From assembly GCA_001820095.1 (NCBI GenBank), contig MHOO01000007.1, forward strand, positions 1 through 32,188: a DNA stretch of 32,188 nt. The letters are read 5' to 3'. Below, piece by piece: positions 30,304-32,188 of this stretch; position 1 is the stretch's first letter; every line of letters starts with the position of its first letter. The notes under the pieces were generated by a model, which saw only the letters and a program-made list of their open reading frames with translations, was not told the DNA's origin and searched no databases. The translations under genes were made by a program, and so were the position numbers. Source of the DNA: Candidatus Staskawiczbacteria bacterium RIFCSPHIGHO2_01_FULL_39_25 (GTDB lineage: Bacteria; Patescibacteriota; Minisyncoccia; Minisyncoccales; Staskawiczbacteraceae).

Positions 30304-31692
30304 ATGATGGTAAAATCTCAAATGGGCTTAAAAATAGGAGCCAGCCTTGCCGGGATGGCCGTTTTGCTTATTATATTGGTTATTCCCATGAGCGTTTTTG
30401 CCTATGGAAAAACCGTATGTTCCAATGGAAATTGTTCTTATGTGGCATGCTTTAGCAGCGGGGATTGCGGCAACAGCCGGTTTATAGGCGCTCAGACCTG
30501 CCGGGGAAATGATATCTACCAGAATTATATTACCTATACCTGTAATAATGCCGGAACTCCGCAAGCAAACTGCACCTCGTTAACCGCGCCCCAATACCAG
30601 CAATCGTGCGCGTCCGGTCAACAGTGCCGCAGCGGCGGTTGCTATACTAATACAAGCTCTGGCTCAAGTTATAGTTCAAATACCAACTACTCATATCAGT
30701 ATGCTACAACCAATAACAATACCCAATGCAATGCTTATTTGTATAAAAAGTGCTCGGGAAACTCCGTATACTGGTATGATGCCTGCGACAACAAGCAGAG
30801 CCTTTTCCAAGCCTGTAATGCAAGCCAATCGTGCCAAAATGGCCAGTGTGTAAGCGGCCAAGCTTACAACCAGGCTTCTCCGGCATCACATGCCAGAACC
30901 AGCTGTTACGGGAATGATCTCTATTGGTATGATTCCCAGGGAATGGCGCAAGATATTTTTAAAAGCTGTACCGATGCTAACTCATGCACGGTTGACAGCT
31001 GCTCAAATGAGCAATGCAGAAATGAATTGCGGTGCGATGGGTCAACGTGCGCTGTTGGTTCTGCGGATTATGCAGCTTACTGCGGCAATCAATTTGGTCA
31101 AAATCAGAATGTAGGTAATAACCAGCCAGGTTATATCCAAAGCATATCGCTTTCGGTATTCGGCAGAAAGGAAGGCGAATCTGCATGGGTGAAAAATATT
31201 ACGGCTGCAGGCAATAGCAAAATTGAAATTCTAGCCGTGGTTAAAAACATTTCATCTTCTACGATGAATGGAGTGGTCATTAGAACCGATATCGCCAACA
31301 ACAGTATTCTTGCAGATAATGTAAAAGTTGATAATCTTGTACTGCAGGGCAACCTTGTTGCGGGAATTGACCTGGGGACCATTTCTCCTAATACTTCCAA
31401 ATTAATAACATTTACAGGAACTATACAGCCTCAAAATGCCCAGATTATTAGCAATATAACCGTAAAAATCGCTTCGAGCGGCGTTGCTGATGTTGATTCT
31501 GTAATGGTTACCATAGAGCCAATCCCTGCAAATCAGAATCTATCTAATGTAAGCACTGCCGCGGCTACGGCAGGAAGTTCTAACTCTCCTGCTATGGATT
31601 TTCTTAAACGATGGTATATTTGGATGATTATTAGCATCGTTGCAGTCGTATTATTTATTATCATCTTCAGAAAACTCTCGTCAAACGTATAA
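30304..31692 (+). CDS. Cys-rich cell-surface protein with C-terminal anchor
   Basis: 462 residues. N-terminal signal or anchor helix (about 10-33). Residues 38-260 are rich in Cys and Asn/Ser; two repeats share the phrase C-x-GNxxYWYD followed by pairs of Cys (CSGNSVYWYDACDN and CYGNDLYWYDSQGM). Residues about 275-415 form a beta domain resembling DUF11-type repeats (KIEILAVVKNISSSTMNGVVIRT). C-terminal membrane helix (about 438-457) with short basic end. Likely disulfide-stapled and displayed outside; ligand unknown. Leaderless start from a perfect promoter suggests strong expression. Confidence 0.82.
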   Translation: MMVKSQMGLKIGASLAGMAVLLIILVIPMSVFAYGKTVCSNGNCSYVACFSSGDCGNSRFIGAQTCRGNDIYQNYITYTCNNAGTPQANCTSLTAPQYQQSCASGQQCRSGGCYTNTSSGSSYSSNTNYSYQYATTNNNTQCNAYLYKKCSGNSVYWYDACDNKQSLFQACNASQSCQNGQCVSGQAYNQASPASHARTSCYGNDLYWYDSQGMAQDIFKSCTDANSCTVDSCSNEQCRNELRCDGSTCAVGSADYAAYCGNQFGQNQNVGNNQPGYIQSISLSVFGRKEGESAWVKNITAAGNSKIEILAVVKNISSSTMNGVVIRTDIANNSILADNVKVDNLVLQGNLVAGIDLGTISPNTSKLITFTGTIQPQNAQIISNITVKIASSGVADVDSVMVTIEPIPANQNLSNVSTAAATAGSSNSPAMDFLKRWYIWMIISIVAVVLFIIIFRKLSSNV

Positions 31693-31714
31693 AAGCACTC
31701 TTTGTTTTTCAAAA

Positions 31715-31739
31715 GCTCCGGATTATTCCCGGGGTTTTT
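31715..31739 (+). terminator. terminator after the Cys-rich surface protein
   Basis: CTCCGG pairs with CCGGGG (one T-G pair), loop ATTATTC, then TTTTTGTTTT. Confidence 0.75.
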
Positions 31740-31746
31740 GTTTTAG

Positions 31747-31775
31747 TTGGCAACATAGGTATTTTCTGATACAAT
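31747..31775 (+). promoter_or_regulatory. promoter of the murL-like gene
   Basis: TTGGCA (31747-31752), 17-bp spacer, TACAAT (31770-31775) with TG-A before it (extended -10). ATG 31788 follows after 12 nt, so the leader is at most a few nt. Confidence 0.75.
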
Positions 31776-31787
31776 AATTAGATAAAC

Positions 31788-32188
31788 ATGACAAAAAAAG
31801 CTGTTTTTTTTGAGTTTACCTCGTACACATTTGAACCTGGAAAAAAAAGGATTCTTTTTAATTACAAAACAGAATTTAATGATGGCACGTCTCTTTTATT
31901 TACAGAAACCGTACTTTTGCCTGCCATCCCTAAAATGGGGGGCTTGCCAAAAGGTTTAATTGATTCTCTTTTAAAAAGCCTCCATATTATATTGGGCATT
32001 AGCTACTATAAATTTTATTGTGCGACAAAAGTGAGGCTGCCGTATGCGCTGTCAAAAAAAGAAGCAGACTTCTGGAATACGGTATATAGCAAGGGATTAG
32101 GGGAATTTTTTTATAATAATAAGCTAGATCCTAAGCGTTTTTCACCCCAGTTTCCTTATAGCAAAGCGACGCATCCTGTACCGTATTT
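31788..32188 (+). CDS. MurL-like UDP-MurNAc-L-Ala-L-Glu epimerase, 3' partial
   Basis: First 133 residues; runs off the window. Phrases FNYKTEFNDGTSLLFTETV, LHIILGISYYKFYCATKVRLP and YSKGLGEFFYNNKLDP match my memory of the MurL family (SYYK and GLGEFxYxN are characteristic). MurL, with a MurD2-type ligase, makes the D-Glu of peptidoglycan by epimerising UDP-MurNAc-L-Ala-L-Glu, replacing the usual glutamate racemase route. If right, a MurD2-like ligase should lie nearby downstream. Recognition is from memory of motifs only. Confidence 0.6.
   Translation, partial: MTKKAVFFEFTSYTFEPGKKRILFNYKTEFNDGTSLLFTETVLLPAIPKMGGLPKGLIDSLLKSLHIILGISYYKFYCATKVRLPYALSKKEADFWNTVYSKGLGEFFYNNKLDPKRFSPQFPYSKATHPVPY

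Overview
The window looks like a piece of a Candidate Phyla Radiation (Patescibacteria, probably Parcubacteria-like) chromosome. I infer this from the compact AT-rich layout, many single-pass membrane-anchored versions of normally soluble or secreted proteins (FKBP, DsbA-like, ZnuA, cupredoxins), a drastically shortened HrcA, a MurL-like gene, cysteine-rich surface proteins, and a near absence of Shine-Dalgarno sequences. TGA is used as a normal stop, so the code appears to be the standard bacterial one.

Layout. 1-2203: the end of a huge acidic surface protein in which nine identical-pattern six-cysteine modules are spliced around and into prealbumin-like domains. 2367-5146: anchored FKBP, an RnfD-like membrane domain fused to a ferredoxin-NADP reductase domain, and a His-ligand cupredoxin, the last two separated by a ~190 bp imperfect palindrome. 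5237-7045: TypA/BipA. 7069-7440: a consensus promoter driving a structured leader and a small orphan gene with a strong ribosome-binding site. 7635-9058: small membrane protein, MsrA, MsrB. 9136-10591: small orphan and an MFS transporter. 10688-15896: the heat-shock cluster hrcA(short)-grpE-trypsin-like protease-dnaK, a small antisense gene, and dnaJ; a CIRCE-like operator overlaps the hrcA promoter. 15926-16555: tRNA-Lys(UUU) followed by two displaced copies of its 3' end, each with its own terminator. 16614-19113: Nudix hydrolase, a sulfotransferase gene broken by an in-frame TGA, and a Ca2+/Na+ antiporter. 19177-27953: metal-homeostasis region: antiporter fossil, Met/Cys-rich membrane protein, HMA-DsbD-like transporter, two Cys-ligand cupredoxins, CopA, DsbA-like protein, Fur-family regulator with its own palindromic operator, and ZnuABC. 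27983-28297: tRNA-Ala(GGC) with a structured leader that shares an element with the tRNA-Lys locus. 28331-end: 3-methyladenine glycosylase, surface proteins (including a classical type-1 copper plastocyanin domain) and the start of a MurL-like epimerase.

Three themes connect the genes. First, expression: most well-defined promoters place the -10 box only 6-8 nt before the start codon, so the mRNAs should be leaderless; only three genes have a GGAGG ribosome site, and these are odd orphans or a broken gene. Second, extracytoplasmic redox and metal handling: four cupredoxins with three different ligand sets, copper export, zinc import, methionine sulfoxide repair and a membrane flavin reductase. 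Third, palindromes: intergenic DNA is full of hairpins, several with GAA loops, and tRNA loci carry signs of past integration.
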